This document shows, in pieces, positions 18,585 to 28,883 of a DNA stretch of 64,000 nt (position 1 is the first letter of the stretch; each line of letters opens with the position of its first letter). The notes under the pieces are model-generated. The model had not been told where the DNA came from. It saw only the letters and a list, made by a program, of their open reading frames with translations, and searched no databases. The stretch covers positions 31,311-95,310 of the forward strand of contig JACREQ010000069.1 in the NCBI GenBank assembly GCA_016218155.1. Direction: 5' to 3'. Made by a program: the position numbers and the translations under genes. This stretch comes from Bacteroidia bacterium (lineage in GTDB: Bacteria > Bacteroidota > Bacteroidia > Bacteroidales > GWA2-32-17).

Positions 18585-20066
18585 CTACCTTGTTATTATT
18601 AGTTTGTGATTTGAGCAAATCTTTTGATTTGTTATTCTTATAATATATACTCCTGCTGGTATCTCAGAAATATTGATATTTTCGAAATTTGTGTTTATGT
18701 CTTCAGCTTTTATGACTTTCCCTTGAATATCTAAGATTTCTACTGTTGTGTTTTGTAAATTGTTATTATTTTTTATAATTTCAATATAATTGCTCGCAGG
18801 GTTTGGGTAAAATTTAATTTCAACAAATGAATTAATTATATTTAATCCTAATATTGTGTCGGCAAGTAAAGAATCGCAAATGTATGGTTGACCCCATGAA
18901 ATCCCATGTACATAATAATAGCTATAATTACTACCATAAGTAATATTCATAAAGCCATCGCTGGCAAAAGTTTTACCTAAGCTATTTTTATAATAAATAT
19001 AATTCCATCCATCAATTTGTAAGGGATAAAGAGTATCATTAATTTCCTGAAAAAACAGAGTACTACGATAGCCGGTACTATCATGCTTATAATAATATCC
19101 GTAAAACCCTTCATCAAAAATGGGTTCTAATGGTAATTTGTTAAATTCTCCTGTTAAAGCGAAGTTTTCTATAACTGTATCACGAGAAGTCATTATCTGT
19201 AATATGTTTTGATTGTATTTTTCTATACGCCAAAAACATCTGTCAATTGTAAATTTTACTGTATCATGATTTGCATTTTCTACTCTTCCAATATATTTGT
19301 TAATATACTTTTCGTTAAAATTATTCATGGTACCTGTACCGTTAAGAGCATCATAATAATTGACCGATAGATGAATCTCATCGCTTGTATTCATGCTAAA
19401 CACATCAGATAATGTAAAATTTTGCCATCCAATTGTTGGGTTCGATAAACCTATTAAATCCATTACTGGACTTGAAACATAAAAGAAATCTGCCGATCCA
19501 GGGTTAAAGGGGAAATCGTAAAAATTAAATATTTTAATAAATCCATAATTCTTACTTAGCTTCAACTGATAATTATTAATATTATCTGTTATATTGTTAC
19601 CGGCAGCATCTTTAACCTGAAATGAAATTGTTTTGATTGAATCAATTAAACCAAGAAAAGCTTCTGAATTATGATTTGAAATAGTTGCGTTAATGTAACT
19701 ACCATTTGAATATGTATAAAACCTCCAACTGTCATTAATTAATGCATTAGTTTTAATGTGAATAGTATCATTCTCATAATTGAAAAATAAATTAATCCCA
19801 TTACCACAATCTGTCATTTTTTTTCCAATCCACGATGCTCCATTTTTTGTAAAATTATAATTTTCAATAGTCCTGATCATACAGAATGAATAATAATCAG
19901 TACTATCACCATGAGTTTTAATGCTGTCAATTCTTATAGGGAAAACAGTCTCGTTATTCTGACCAAAATAATATGAGTTGGAATTTGGCTTAACTGTAAG
20001 ATAATTCTGAGAAAAAGAAAATACAGAAATTAAAAATAGTAGCAAAGAAAAGTATAATATCTTCAT
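18585..20066 (-). CDS. Secreted T9SS-sorted protein of unknown function
   Basis: 493 aa. Signal peptide of about 20 residues (ends FSFSQ). The mature part is rich in Tyr, Asn and aromatic residues without a domain I recognise. The last 75 or so residues are a T9SS type A sorting domain with FYPNPASNYIEI, a central VEILDIQGKVI and the ending GVYIIRITNQ...HKLIITR. Expected to be surface-attached or released. Behind a perfect -7 element at 20094-20101 with a short leader, and divergent from sucA. Confidence 0.75.
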   Translation of the reverse strand: MKILYFSLLLFLISVFSFSQNYLTVKPNSNSYYFGQNNETVFPIRIDSIKTHGDSTDYYSFCMIRTIENYNFTKNGASWIGKKMTDCGNGINLFFNYENDTIHIKTNALINDSWRFYTYSNGSYINATISNHNSEAFLGLIDSIKTISFQVKDAAGNNITDNINNYQLKLSKNYGFIKIFNFYDFPFNPGSADFFYVSSPVMDLIGLSNPTIGWQNFTLSDVFSMNTSDEIHLSVNYYDALNGTGTMNNFNEKYINKYIGRVENANHDTVKFTIDRCFWRIEKYNQNILQIMTSRDTVIENFALTGEFNKLPLEPIFDEGFYGYYYKHDSTGYRSTLFFQEINDTLYPLQIDGWNYIYYKNSLGKTFASDGFMNITYGSNYSYYYVHGISWGQPYICDSLLADTILGLNIINSFVEIKFYPNPASNYIEIIKNNNNLQNTTVEILDIQGKVIKAEDINTNFENINISEIPAGVYIIRITNQKICSNHKLIITR

Positions 20067-20093
20067 ATATAAATATATATTTTATGTTAATAA

Positions 20094-20101
20094 CAAAACT
20101 A
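20094..20101 (-). promoter_or_regulatory. -7 promoter element of T9SS protein gene
   Basis: CAAAACTA on the plus strand is TAGTTTTG on the minus strand, an exact TAnnTTTG, 27 bases before the ATG of the minus-strand gene. Confidence 0.65.
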
Positions 20102-20189
20102 ACGAAACATTTTAATTAAAGACTTAACTCTTTTATCAAAGGTTGTTTAAATAGTGTATTTATAATTTGTCTAAATAATAATAATTGTT

Positions 20190-20197
20190 TACTTTCG
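20190..20197 (+). promoter_or_regulatory. -7-like element of sucA
   Basis: TACTTTCG, one mismatch from TAnnTTTG, 38 bases before the ATG at 20236. It is the best candidate in this divergent region for the sucAB operon. Confidence 0.45.
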
Positions 20198-20235
20198 TAT
20201 CATAAATTTTGTCATTAAATATTATTAAAACCAGA

Positions 20236-22992
20236 ATGAATAATTTCGATTATCTTGGTGATATTCAATATATAGAAGATCTTTACAAGGATTATATAAG
20301 CAACCCCGAAAGTGTAGATGAAAGCTGGAAAAAGTTTTTTCAGGGCTTTGAATTTGCCAGAACAAATTTCAAACAAACTTCTGCAGGTGCAGAAATGTTA
20401 TCTGATGAATTTAAAGTTTATAATTTAATTGATGGTTACCGTAAACGTGGTCATTTATTCACAAAGACTAACCCTGTTCATCCAAGACGAACATATTCTC
20501 CTACTTTAGATTATATAAACTTTAAGCTGACTGAAAAAGACCTTGATAAAACTTTTCAGGCAGGAAACGAAATTGGAATAGGACCATCAACATTAAGAAA
20601 AATAATTGAACATTTAGAACAAACTTATTGTCAGTCGGTAGGTGCAGAGTTTGTTTATATCCGCAAGCCAGAAATTGTTGATTGGCTTACAAAGAAAATG
20701 GAGTCAGCTAAAAATTCCTTTCAGTTTTCAAACGAGCAGAAAAAAGATATTTATAAGATTCTTGTTAAATCTGTTGGTTTCGAACAGTTTTTACATAAAA
20801 AATTTGTTGGTCAGAAACGTTTTTCATTAGAAGGTGTAGAAGCATTAATTCCTGCACTTGGTTATGCTGTTGAAAAAGGTGCCGACATGGGAATAAAAGA
20901 ATTTATTGTTGGCAATTCTCACAGAGGCAGACTTAACGTTTTAACAAACATTTTCAAGAAACCATTTGAAAGTATTTTTTCAGAGTATACAGGTAAGTTT
21001 TATGACGATGAAAATATACTTGGAGATGTAAAATATCACCTTAGTTACGATACAAAAATAAAAACACAGAAAGGATTGGAAGTATTTCTTGCTATGTTGC
21101 CAAACCCTTCACATTTAGAAACTGTTGGACCTGTAACACAGGGACTTGCACGTACGAGAATCGATTGCGAATACAATGGCGATTTTAACAAAGTGTGTCC
21201 GGTCGTTATTCATGGAGATGCTGCTGTTGCTGCTCAGGGAATTGTTTACGAAACAATACAGATGTCTCAGTTACCGGGTTATCAAACCGGAGGTACTTTA
21301 CATTTTGTAGTAAATAATCAAGTAGGTTTTACTACAAATTATCTTGATGCCAGATCAAGTACATATTGCACTGATATAGCAAAAGTAACTTTAGCACCGG
21401 TATTTCATGTTAATGGCGACGATGTGGAAGCAGTATTATACACAGTTAATCTTGCATTAGAGTACCGCGAAAAATTTCATACCGATGTTTTTATTGACTT
21501 ATTAGGATATAGAAAATATGGTCACAATGAAGGTGATGAACCTCGTTTTACACAACCTATACTTTATAAAGAAATAGCTGCTCACCCAAATGTAAGAGAT
21601 ATTTATTCAAAACATTTGATGGAAAGTGGTGTTATGACTCTTGATGAAATTGTAGAAAAACAAAGAGTATTTAACGACAAACTTGAATCAGAACTTTTAA
21701 AATCAAAACAAAGTGAAAAAGTTGAAATAAGACATTTCTTACAATCAAAATGGAGCACATTCAGATATGCCAATGAAAATGATTTTATTTCATCGCCAAA
21801 AACAGGAGTAAACAAAGAAATACTTTTAAATCTTTGCAATAAAATAAATTATTTGCCTTCCGATAAAAAGTTCTTTACTAAAATAGAGAAAATTGTAAAC
21901 GACAGAAAAGCATTAGTCTCGGAAAACAAACTAGATTGGGCAATGGCAGAGCTATTAGCTTATGCAAGTTTAGTTTCAGAAAAACATTCTGTAAGAGTAA
22001 GCGGACAGGATTCAGAAAGAGGAACATTCAGTCATCGCCATTCTACATTTCATGTTGATGATACTGATGAAAAATGGTGTCCACTAAAGCATATAAGCGA
22101 TGATCAAGAAGAATTTCAGATATATAACTCATTACTTTCTGAATATGCTGTAATGGGATTTGAATACGGATATGCAATTGGCAGACCTGAAGGATTAACT
22201 ATATGGGAAGCTCAGTTTGGCGATTTTCATAATGTGGCACAGGCAATAGTTGATCAGTATATTAGTTCTGCAGAAGATAAATGGGGATTGATGAATGGTT
22301 TGGTTCTATTGTTACCACATGGATACGAAGGACAGGGGCCTGAGCATTCAAGTGCCAGAATTGAAAGATTTTTAGTTCTTGCTGCAAATTTAAATATGCA
22401 AATAGTAAATTGCACAACTCCTGCTAACATATTTCACGCACTTCGTCGCCAGGTATATACAGAATACCGTAAACCTTTAATTGTTTTTACACCGAAAAGT
22501 TTATTACGTCATCCGCAATGTATTTCAACAATTGATGAACTTTCTGAAGGATCATTTAAAGAAGTAATTGATGATATTTCAGTTGAAAAAAATAATATAA
22601 CTCAAGTTGTTATATGCAGTGGCAAAATTTATTATGAAATTTTTGCCGAGAAACAAAAGATAAATGATACCCAAACTGCAATTGTTAGATTAGAACAATA
22701 TTACCCACTTCCATTAAATCAATTAAAAGAAGTTTTAGTAAAATATCCTAACTTCAAAAGAACTTTATGGGTTCAGGAAGAGCCTGCAAATATGGGAGCC
22801 TGGCCATTTATTAAAACTCATTTTGATATTCCTGATTTATTTGTTGTTTGTCGTCCTATGAGTGGAAGCCCTGCTACTGGTTTGTTAGAAGTACACAAAC
22901 AAAGACAACAGAAAATTCTTGATAAAATTTTTAAACGTTGCAAATGCGACAGCAGCGAAGTTTATTGTAGTATGAAATGCACTGAAATTTAA
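20236..22992 (+). CDS. sucA: 2-oxoglutarate dehydrogenase E1 component
   Basis: ThDP-dependent E1 (EC 1.2.4.2) of the TCA cycle; decarboxylates 2-oxoglutarate and passes the succinyl group to the E2 lipoyl arm. 918 aa from the ATG at 20236, since the frame from a TTG at 20209 adds nine residues with no support. The N-terminus has the conserved YIEDLYKDY and WKKFFQGF segments; [23 protein letters not shown] and [19 protein letters not shown] mark the ThDP and substrate regions; [14 protein letters not shown] and RHP lie in the transketolase-like half. The C-terminus is odd: after QQKILDKIF it carries a tail with four cysteines spaced C-x-C-x6-C-x3-C. sucB follows after 10 bases. E3 is not in the window. 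Confidence 0.96.
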   Translation: MNNFDYLGDIQYIEDLYKDYISNPESVDESWKKFFQGFEFARTNFKQTSAGAEMLSDEFKVYNLIDGYRKRGHLFTKTNPVHPRRTYSPTLDYINFKLTEKDLDKTFQAGNEIGIGPSTLRKIIEHLEQTYCQSVGAEFVYIRKPEIVDWLTKKMESAKNSFQFSNEQKKDIYKILVKSVGFEQFLHKKFVGQKRFSLEGVEALIPALGYAVEKGADMGIKEFIVGNSHRGRLNVLTNIFKKPFESIFSEYTGKFYDDENILGDVKYHLSYDTKIKTQKGLEVFLAMLPNPSHLETVGPVTQGLARTRIDCEYNGDFNKVCPVVIHGDAAVAAQGIVYETIQMSQLPGYQTGGTLHFVVNNQVGFTTNYLDARSSTYCTDIAKVTLAPVFHVNGDDVEAVLYTVNLALEYREKFHTDVFIDLLGYRKYGHNEGDEPRFTQPILYKEIAAHPNVRDIYSKHLMESGVMTLDEIVEKQRVFNDKLESELLKSKQSEKVEIRHFLQSKWSTFRYANENDFISSPKTGVNKEILLNLCNKINYLPSDKKFFTKIEKIVNDRKALVSENKLDWAMAELLAYASLVSEKHSVRVSGQDSERGTFSHRHSTFHVDDTDEKWCPLKHISDDQEEFQIYNSLLSEYAVMGFEYGYAIGRPEGLTIWEAQFGDFHNVAQAIVDQYISSAEDKWGLMNGLVLLLPHGYEGQGPEHSSARIERFLVLAANLNMQIVNCTTPANIFHALRRQVYTEYRKPLIVFTPKSLLRHPQCISTIDELSEGSFKEVIDDISVEKNNITQVVICSGKIYYEIFAEKQKINDTQTAIVRLEQYYPLPLNQLKEVLVKYPNFKRTLWVQEEPANMGAWPFIKTHFDIPDLFVVCRPMSGSPATGLLEVHKQRQQKILDKIFKRCKCDSSEVYCSMKCTEI

Positions 22993-23002
22993 TAAATTTA
23001 AA

Positions 23003-24217
23003 ATGATAATCGAAGTAAAAGTTCCATCTCCCGGAGAATCTGTATCACAGGTTACAGTTGCTAACTGGCTGGTTACCGAAGGCAGTTTCGTAACAAAAGA
23101 TTCTGAGTTAGCCGAACTTGAATCAGATAAAGCTACACTTCCATTAATAGCACCGGAATCAGGACAAATTAAAATAATGGTAGATGCAGGAAACAATATT
23201 GCAGTTGGTGCAGTAGCCTGTACAATAGACACCTCCGTAACAAATAGTGTGGTTGCTGAAACAAAACCAGGGAACGTTGTTAAGGAAGTAGAAATAAGTA
23301 ATATTATTGAAGTAAGTAAAAATTCTGTGTCAGAAATTAAGACTACTCCACTTGCTCAGAAAATAATGGAAGAAAATAATTTAAATATTGATGACATTAT
23401 ATCGGGTTTAAGAAAAATTACTGCAAAAGATGTTGAAATTGTTTTAGCAAATAAGCCTAAACAAAGTGCACAAAAAGAAACAATTTCACGCTCAGAAGAA
23501 CGTATTGCAATGTCATCTTTAAGAAAAAAGTTAAGCGAGAGATTAGTTTCTGTAAAAAATCAAACAGCAATGCTAACAACTTTTAATGAAGTTGATTTAA
23601 GCGAAATTATTGGTATAAGAAATAAATACAAAGATGAGTTTTATAAAAAACATGGTGTAAAAATTGGCTTTATGTCCTTTTTTGCAAAGGCTGCAGCAAT
23701 TTCTTTAAAACTTTTTCCTAATGTTAACTCCAGAATTGAAAATGAAGAATTTGTTTATCCAAATTTTGTAGATTTAGGAATAGCTGTTCAAACAGATAAA
23801 GGTTTAATGGTTCCTGTTTTAAGAAATGCCGACACCTCACCAATTTTTGAACTTGAATTATCTATTTACAATCTTGCAGAAAAAGCCAGGAAACATAAGA
23901 TTTCATTGGAAGAAATGGCAGGAGGGACGTTCACTATTACTAACGGTGGTGTTTTTGGTTCGCTACTTTCAACACCTATTTTAAATCCCCCGCAATCTGC
24001 AATTTTAGGAATGCATAATATTGTTGAAAGACCAATTGCGGTAAATGGTAAAGTAGAAATCAGGCCTATGATGTATATTGCAATGTCATACGACCACAGA
24101 GTTCTTGATGGAAAAGATTCAGTTTTATTTTTAAAGAAAATAAAAGAATTGCTGGAAAATCCTGTCCTATTAATTAATGATGGTTATAATGCTATATATC
24201 ATCAGCTTGGTTTGTAA
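23003..24217 (+). CDS. sucB: Dihydrolipoamide succinyltransferase E2 component
   Basis: E2 of the 2-oxoglutarate dehydrogenase complex (EC 2.3.1.61), 404 aa, normal length. One N-terminal lipoyl domain (about 1-75) with the lipoylated Lys in ESDKATL; a peripheral-subunit-binding domain (about 112-150, [13 protein letters not shown] ... ITAKDV); a C-terminal acyltransferase domain with the catalytic SYDHRVLDG motif (His and Asp present) and [11 protein letters not shown]. In an operon with sucA. The DKA lipoyl motif and gene order support the 2-oxoglutarate rather than pyruvate complex. Confidence 0.96.
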   Translation: MIIEVKVPSPGESVSQVTVANWLVTEGSFVTKDSELAELESDKATLPLIAPESGQIKIMVDAGNNIAVGAVACTIDTSVTNSVVAETKPGNVVKEVEISNIIEVSKNSVSEIKTTPLAQKIMEENNLNIDDIISGLRKITAKDVEIVLANKPKQSAQKETISRSEERIAMSSLRKKLSERLVSVKNQTAMLTTFNEVDLSEIIGIRNKYKDEFYKKHGVKIGFMSFFAKAAAISLKLFPNVNSRIENEEFVYPNFVDLGIAVQTDKGLMVPVLRNADTSPIFELELSIYNLAEKARKHKISLEEMAGGTFTITNGGVFGSLLSTPILNPPQSAILGMHNIVERPIAVNGKVEIRPMMYIAMSYDHRVLDGKDSVLFLKKIKELLENPVLLINDGYNAIYHQLGL

Positions 24218-24242
24218 ATAATAAAAATTTTATAAAAAAACA

Positions 24243-24273
24243 TTGACTTTATTTTTAAAATAAACTAATTTTG
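24243..24273 (+). promoter_or_regulatory. Promoter of small lipoprotein (-33 TTG, -7 TAATTTTG)
   Basis: TTG at 24243-24245 and TAATTTTG at 24266-24273 (exact TAnnTTTG) are 20 bases apart, fitting the two-part Bacteroidota promoter. The ATG follows at 24296. Confidence 0.7.
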
Positions 24274-24295
24274 TAAAAAACAAAAACAAACGAAT

Positions 24296-24523
24296 ATGAA
24301 AAAGATTGCTTTACTTACTTTGGCTTTATTTTTAGGAACATTTGTATTTACATCTTGTCAAAAGGACTGTAAAAGCTGTAAAACTGTTACAACAAATAAT
24401 TCAGATGGTTCTCAGGTTCAAGCTGGTTCTGATGCTGAATATTGTGATACTGCTTTAGATGAAAAAGAAAGTCAGGAACCTGTAAATGATGGCAGTACAA
24501 CTACAAAATGGGTTTGCGAATAG
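24296..24523 (+). CDS. Small Cys-containing lipoprotein
   Basis: 75 aa. Signal peptide with a lipobox ending in FTSC (Cys at about residue 20). The mature 55 residues are acidic, with four further cysteines in CKSC, EYC and the final CE, so disulphides or a metal site are possible. No family recognised. It has its own strong promoter, which for so short a gene argues it is real and well expressed. Convergent with the SpoIIE gene, 1 base between stops. Confidence 0.75.
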   Translation: MKKIALLTLALFLGTFVFTSCQKDCKSCKTVTTNNSDGSQVQAGSDAEYCDTALDEKESQEPVNDGSTTTKWVCE

Positions 24524-24524
24524 C

Positions 24525-26480
24525 TTAAACCTTTACTCCAATTATAAGCATATCGTCGACCTGAAATAGGTCGCCTTGCCAATCCTCGATTGTTTTTTCG
24601 AGGATTTTTTGTTGATCAGACATTTTTTCATCCTGAATATTTACAAGTAACTCTTTCATCTTTTTATACATGAATTTTTTACCTGAGGGTCCACCAAACT
24701 GATCAGGATATCCATCAGAGAAAATATAGAATGCGTCATCTTTCTGAAGCTGGAAAAGATTATTTGTAAATGGTTTATTCTCGTCATAAAGTCCGATAGG
24801 CATTTTATCGGCTTTTGTTTCAATAAGCTCCTTATTTCTTATTAAGTATAATGGATTATTAGCACCTGCAAACTGAAGTTCGTATGTGTTTAAATCTAAA
24901 ACACATAAAGCTAAGTCCATTCCATCTTTGGTTATACCTTCTGTTCCTGCCTGATTTAAAGCATTTATAACTGATTCCCTCAATTTATCGAGTATATTGT
25001 TAGCATAAATTTCATCCATTTTATTAATTACCTCATTAAGAAATGAAACTCCAAGCAAACTCATAAATGCTCCGGGAACACCATGTCCAGTGCAATCTGC
25101 TGCTGCAATAATAGTTTTATTACCTTTTTGTGCCATCCAGTAGTAGTCGCCGCTAACAATATCTCTAGGTTTATTAAGTATAAAGAAATGATCGGGTAAT
25201 ATTTTTGAAATAAATTTTGATGGGGGCAGAACTGCAGTTTGTATACGTCGTGCATAATGAATACTAGCCATTATTTCTTCTTTTTGTTCAGTAATTTCGT
25301 CACGCTGGTCTTCTGCTGTTTTCTTTTGAATTTCTAGTTCTGCATTTTGTTTCTCAATCTCATCGCGTTGTGCCTCAATTTCCTCTTTTTGCTGACGAAT
25401 TTCTTCGTTTTGCTCCATTATCTCGAAATTCTTTTCTTTTAATAGCTTATTTGCACGTTTTTTAACTTTATATGCTTTAAAAATAAAATATCCCATTACG
25501 GTAATTAAAAGTATTATAGCAATGAACAAATAAAGAATTAATTGTTGCATTTCTATTTTTGCAAGTTGTTCGTTAAGAACTTTTTTCTGTTCAGATATTT
25601 TACTTTCCTGTTCTGCTATAGATGTCTGCTGTTCTTCTAAAACCTTTGACTTTTTACTTATCTCATCATTCTTTGAAATAAGTTCTCTTTCTTTTGTGTT
25701 TAGCTCTTCTATTTTAAGTTTTAGTAATTTTTGTTGTGCACCAACCTGTGACATTACTTTAAATAATTCTGTTTTTTGTTTTTCAATTTGTTGTATTTGC
25801 AAAGCAATCTCTTCTCTTTGTTTGGCAATTTTCTCAGTTTGTTCTGCAATTTCTTTCTTTTGTTTTTCAATTTCTATGCTTTGAGCTTCTACAATTTCTT
25901 TTTCTTTTTGAAGCTGTACATCGGTTTGTTTATATAAAGATTCCCAATCTGCCTGAGATTTTACTGCACCTGCAACAAATAATTCGTTAGCAGTAAACCC
26001 TTCTTCTTTTAGTTTTGAATCATTAAGCTCGTATCTTCTTACACCTTTTACCAAAATATAATTTACCATCGATTTGTGAAAGGGATAATTTTCAGTAACT
26101 AAAAGAGTGTGTTTTCCAGAAAGTTTTTTAAGAATTTTATCAATATCAAATCCATTATCATTATTGGCAAATAAAGTGGTACAGTTATTAATATCCTCAA
26201 TATTTGAAAATCTTATAACCTTAATAGGTTTCTTATGTAATAAAGGAGAGGTTTCTGCAAACTTTTTAAGCTCTGTTTCGAGGTAATAATTCGGATCTAA
26301 TACAGCTATTTTAAAAGTGTCTATATTTGCATCATTGGGCCAGGTAATATACTTTGAAATAGCAAAAATTGCTTCAGCTCTCTTTTTATCATCAGAATTT
26401 TTTTGAGATACCGCATAAAACGATATAAACACTAAGGGTATGATTAGTAATAGTTTCACTGTTGTTGTTTTTTGTATCAC
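24525..26480 (-). CDS. YfiR-like/coiled-coil/SpoIIE phosphatase membrane protein
   Basis: 651 aa. Signal sequence (about 1-25), an exported YfiR-like (DUF4154) domain (about 30-185), a long coiled coil of EKQKEEIAEQ-type heptads (about 190-315), a membrane helix (about 318-340), a second coiled coil (about 345-410), then a cytosolic SpoIIE/PP2C-type serine phosphatase (about 410-651). Metal-binding acidic residues are seen in VSGDYYW, ADCTGHGVPGAFM, MDLALCVLD, FSDGYPDQ and VDDMLII. YfiR domains are periplasmic signal receivers, so this looks like a transmembrane switch that dephosphorylates a cytosolic protein, perhaps an STAS-type anti-anti-sigma factor; none is encoded nearby. Second in an operon with the MORN protein (31 bases). 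Confidence 0.88.
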   Translation of the reverse strand: MIQKTTTVKLLLIIPLVFISFYAVSQKNSDDKKRAEAIFAISKYITWPNDANIDTFKIAVLDPNYYLETELKKFAETSPLLHKKPIKVIRFSNIEDINNCTTLFANNDNGFDIDKILKKLSGKHTLLVTENYPFHKSMVNYILVKGVRRYELNDSKLKEEGFTANELFVAGAVKSQADWESLYKQTDVQLQKEKEIVEAQSIEIEKQKKEIAEQTEKIAKQREEIALQIQQIEKQKTELFKVMSQVGAQQKLLKLKIEELNTKERELISKNDEISKKSKVLEEQQTSIAEQESKISEQKKVLNEQLAKIEMQQLILYLFIAIILLITVMGYFIFKAYKVKKRANKLLKEKNFEIMEQNEEIRQQKEEIEAQRDEIEKQNAELEIQKKTAEDQRDEITEQKEEIMASIHYARRIQTAVLPPSKFISKILPDHFFILNKPRDIVSGDYYWMAQKGNKTIIAAADCTGHGVPGAFMSLLGVSFLNEVINKMDEIYANNILDKLRESVINALNQAGTEGITKDGMDLALCVLDLNTYELQFAGANNPLYLIRNKELIETKADKMPIGLYDENKPFTNNLFQLQKDDAFYIFSDGYPDQFGGPSGKKFMYKKMKELLVNIQDEKMSDQQKILEKTIEDWQGDLFQVDDMLIIGVKV

Positions 26481-26511
26481 GAAATTAATAAAATATTTTT
26501 TACGAGGTTTA

Positions 26512-27219
26512 TTATTTTTTGTTTTCTAAATCATCATTTTGATTTTTAATTGCTTTACCATTCTCATCCCATTCAATATATTTTATAATTTTTCCATTTT
26601 CATAATAACCTTCAAATTTTCTTTTCCCGTTTTTATACCATCCTTCAAATTTCCCATTTTCAATACCTGATACATATCTTCTTTCATTCATTTTTTGTCC
26701 GTTATCAAAATACCATATCTCTACACTGTCTTTTACTCCGTTGTCATAATATCGTTCAGTAATTTTACTTCCGTTATCGTTATAATACTTCCAATATCCA
26801 TTTTCCTTACCATTATTAATGTTTCCCTCTCTTTCCAAAACTCCGGTTTCTGTCCAATAAATCCATTTACCGCTACCGGTTCCTTCCATAAAAGATCCTT
26901 CAGCTTTTTTAAATCCACTTTTATAGTACCATTTCCATTTACCGGTTTCCAAACCATTTAAATATTGGCCCTCACTTGCAAAATTACCTGACTTGTCATA
27001 GAACAAGGCTTTGCCATTTTCAACACCATCAATTATAGTTTTTTTGTATTCTATAACTCCTTCAGAATTTTTCCCAACCATGATTCCTGTAAAAGGTTCT
27101 TTAGTTTTCTTTAGACAGATTAAGTAGTCATCTTTTTCAAATAAATCTTTTGTATCTACTTCCTGAGAAAATACAGAGCTGACATAAATAAATGAAAATA
27201 TGATAAATAAATACTTCAA
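26512..27219 (-). CDS. Exported MORN-repeat protein
   Basis: 235 aa. Signal peptide of about 19 residues (ends SSVFSQ). The rest is a tandem array of about eight MORN_2-type repeats of 22-24 residues with the core G-x-W-x-Y-Y/F (for example NGLETGKWKWYY, GSGKWIYW, NGKENGYWKYY), forming a beta-ribbon that usually binds lipid or protein. Database labels such as YwqK-family antitoxin for this repeat are only similarity; no toxin gene is adjacent. It is the first gene of the unit with the YfiR/SpoIIE protein and may be its periplasmic partner, which is inference. Confidence 0.85.
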   Translation of the reverse strand: MKYLFIIFSFIYVSSVFSQEVDTKDLFEKDDYLICLKKTKEPFTGIMVGKNSEGVIEYKKTIIDGVENGKALFYDKSGNFASEGQYLNGLETGKWKWYYKSGFKKAEGSFMEGTGSGKWIYWTETGVLEREGNINNGKENGYWKYYNDNGSKITERYYDNGVKDSVEIWYFDNGQKMNERRYVSGIENGKFEGWYKNGKRKFEGYYENGKIIKYIEWDENGKAIKNQNDDLENKK

Positions 27220-27332
27220 TTTTGATAAAAATGTTTGCTCTAAGTTATATTTTTTAGTATAATTTTATTAATTGTTCTGAAAAATATTTAACCCTTTTGC
27301 TAACAATCTATATTATGTTAATTACAATTATA

Positions 27333-27986
27333 TTACTCGTTGTTATTTTGTACATTTGTTGAAAACCAGCTACAAATATTAGTAATTCCACATTCTTCGC
27401 ACAAGGGTTTTCTTGCTTTACAAACATATCTGCCGTGTAAAATAAGCCAGTGATGCGCATCAGGAATAATCTCCGGTGGAAAATATTTTATCAATTGTTG
27501 TTCTGTCTGAAGTGGATTTTTAGCATTTGTACTTAATCCAATTCTTGCCGCAACACGAAATACATGTGTGTCAACAGCAAAAGCAGGCTTATTAAATATT
27601 ACAGCAGCTACTACATTTGCGGTTTTACGACCAACACCTGGAAGTTTTTGAAGTTCATTAATATCATCAGGCATTATTCCTTTAAACTCATGATAAAGCA
27701 TTTTTGACATTCCATGTAAATTGTGAGCTTTGTTATTAGGGTATGAACAGCTTTTTATTAATTCAAAAATTTCTTCTTCCTTAGCATCTGCCATTGATTT
27801 AGGATTTGGGAATCGTTTAAAAAGGGCAGGAGTAATAATGTTTACTCTTTTATCTGTGCACTGTGCCGATAAAATTACAGCTACTAATAAATGAAATGGA
27901 TTTTTATAATGTAATTCTGTTTCCGGCTTAGGCATTGACTTTGAAAAATATTCAATAACTCTTTCAAAAAGTTCTTTCTTGCTCAT
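27333..27986 (-). CDS. nth: Endonuclease III
   Basis: Bifunctional DNA glycosylase/AP lyase for oxidised pyrimidines in base excision repair. 217 aa, standard length. Helix-hairpin-helix LQKLPGVGRKTANV with catalytic Lys121 and catalytic Asp139 in VDTHVFR, positions matching Lys120/Asp138 of the E. coli enzyme. The C-terminal 4Fe-4S loop is complete: C189, C196, C199, C205 (C-x6-C-x2-C-x5-C). Single gene, divergent from aroE. Confidence 0.97.
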   Translation of the reverse strand: MSKKELFERVIEYFSKSMPKPETELHYKNPFHLLVAVILSAQCTDKRVNIITPALFKRFPNPKSMADAKEEEIFELIKSCSYPNNKAHNLHGMSKMLYHEFKGIMPDDINELQKLPGVGRKTANVVAAVIFNKPAFAVDTHVFRVAARIGLSTNAKNPLQTEQQLIKYFPPEIIPDAHHWLILHGRYVCKARKPLCEECGITNICSWFSTNVQNNNE

Positions 27987-28041
27987 AATAATAAATTGAG
28001 CTGTGAAGATACATTTTTTTACATAAAGAAGATTTTGTAAT

Positions 28042-28049
28042 TATCTTTG
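28042..28049 (+). promoter_or_regulatory. -7 promoter element of aroE
   Basis: TATCTTTG, exact TAnnTTTG, ending only 9 bases before the ATG at 28059. The transcript would have almost no leader. The frame's earlier TTG (28047) lies inside the element and is not used. Confidence 0.6.
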
Positions 28050-28058
28050 AAAAAAAAA

Positions 28059-28790
28059 ATGTACGGACTAATTGGAAAAAAGCTTTCTCATTCATATTCT
28101 GCTATTGTTTTTCAAAAACAATTTGGTAATTCACATGAGTTTAAGTTAATTGAGTTAGAAAAGATTCAGGATTTTAATAATTATCTTAAGCATAATAATG
28201 ATTTGAAAGGTTTTAGTATTACTATACCATATAAAAAATCAATTATACCATATTTATCATATCTGGATAATGTAACAAAGGAAATTCAGGCTGTTAATAC
28301 AGTTAAAATTGTCAGGCAAAATGACAAGCTAGAATTATTTGGATATAATACAGACGTGTATGGTTTTACAGAAGCTTATAAACAATATTTTAATTCCAAT
28401 ATAAAAAATGCTTTAATTCTTGGCACAGGAGGAGCATCTGATGCAGTCAATTATGCTTTAAAGCAATTAGGAATTAAAACATTAAAAGTCTCAAGAGATA
28501 AAACAAACCGCGATACTATTACATATAGTCAACTAACAGATGAAATTATAATTGAAAATAAAATTATAGTAAATGCTACTCCACTAGGGATGTTTCCAAA
28601 TACTGAGACCTTTCCTGATATAAATTATACCGCAATTACAAAATATCACATTGCAATTGATTTAACTTATAACCCTGAAGAAACTGCATTTATGAAAAAA
28701 GCACAAGCAGAAAATGCAAGAACTTTTAATGGTTTTAAAATGTTAGAACTTCAGGCAAAAAAAGCTTGGGAAATATGGGGTTTAGTATAA
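28059..28790 (+). CDS. aroE: Shikimate dehydrogenase
   Basis: NADPH-dependent reduction of 3-dehydroshikimate in chorismate synthesis (EC 1.1.1.25). 243 aa from the ATG at 28059, slightly short for the family but complete. Substrate-binding LSHSYS near the N-terminus, catalytic Lys59 in TIPYKK and Asp99 in YNTDVYGF, a Rossmann glycine loop GTGGAS (122-127), NATPLGM, and the C-terminal NGFKMLELQAKKAWEIW. Very short 5' leader expected. Confidence 0.95.
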   Translation: MYGLIGKKLSHSYSAIVFQKQFGNSHEFKLIELEKIQDFNNYLKHNNDLKGFSITIPYKKSIIPYLSYLDNVTKEIQAVNTVKIVRQNDKLELFGYNTDVYGFTEAYKQYFNSNIKNALILGTGGASDAVNYALKQLGIKTLKVSRDKTNRDTITYSQLTDEIIIENKIIVNATPLGMFPNTETFPDINYTAITKYHIAIDLTYNPEETAFMKKAQAENARTFNGFKMLELQAKKAWEIWGLV

Positions 28791-28846
28791 TATGAAATTA
28801 TTTACTAAAATGATTATATAACATTTTAGGTCTTATTATTATTTAC

Positions 28847-28854
28847 TAATATTG
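28847..28854 (+). promoter_or_regulatory. -7-like element of aminotransferase gene
   Basis: TAATATTG, one mismatch from TAnnTTTG, 29 bases before the ATG at 28884. Confidence 0.4.
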
Positions 28855-28883
28855 TAACCTTAAAATTTTAAATAAATTCTAAC

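Noticed and set aside
26512..27219. Toxin-antitoxin label for the MORN protein
   Set aside because: It has a signal peptide and is next to a phosphatase, and no toxin gene is present; the label comes only from repeat similarity.
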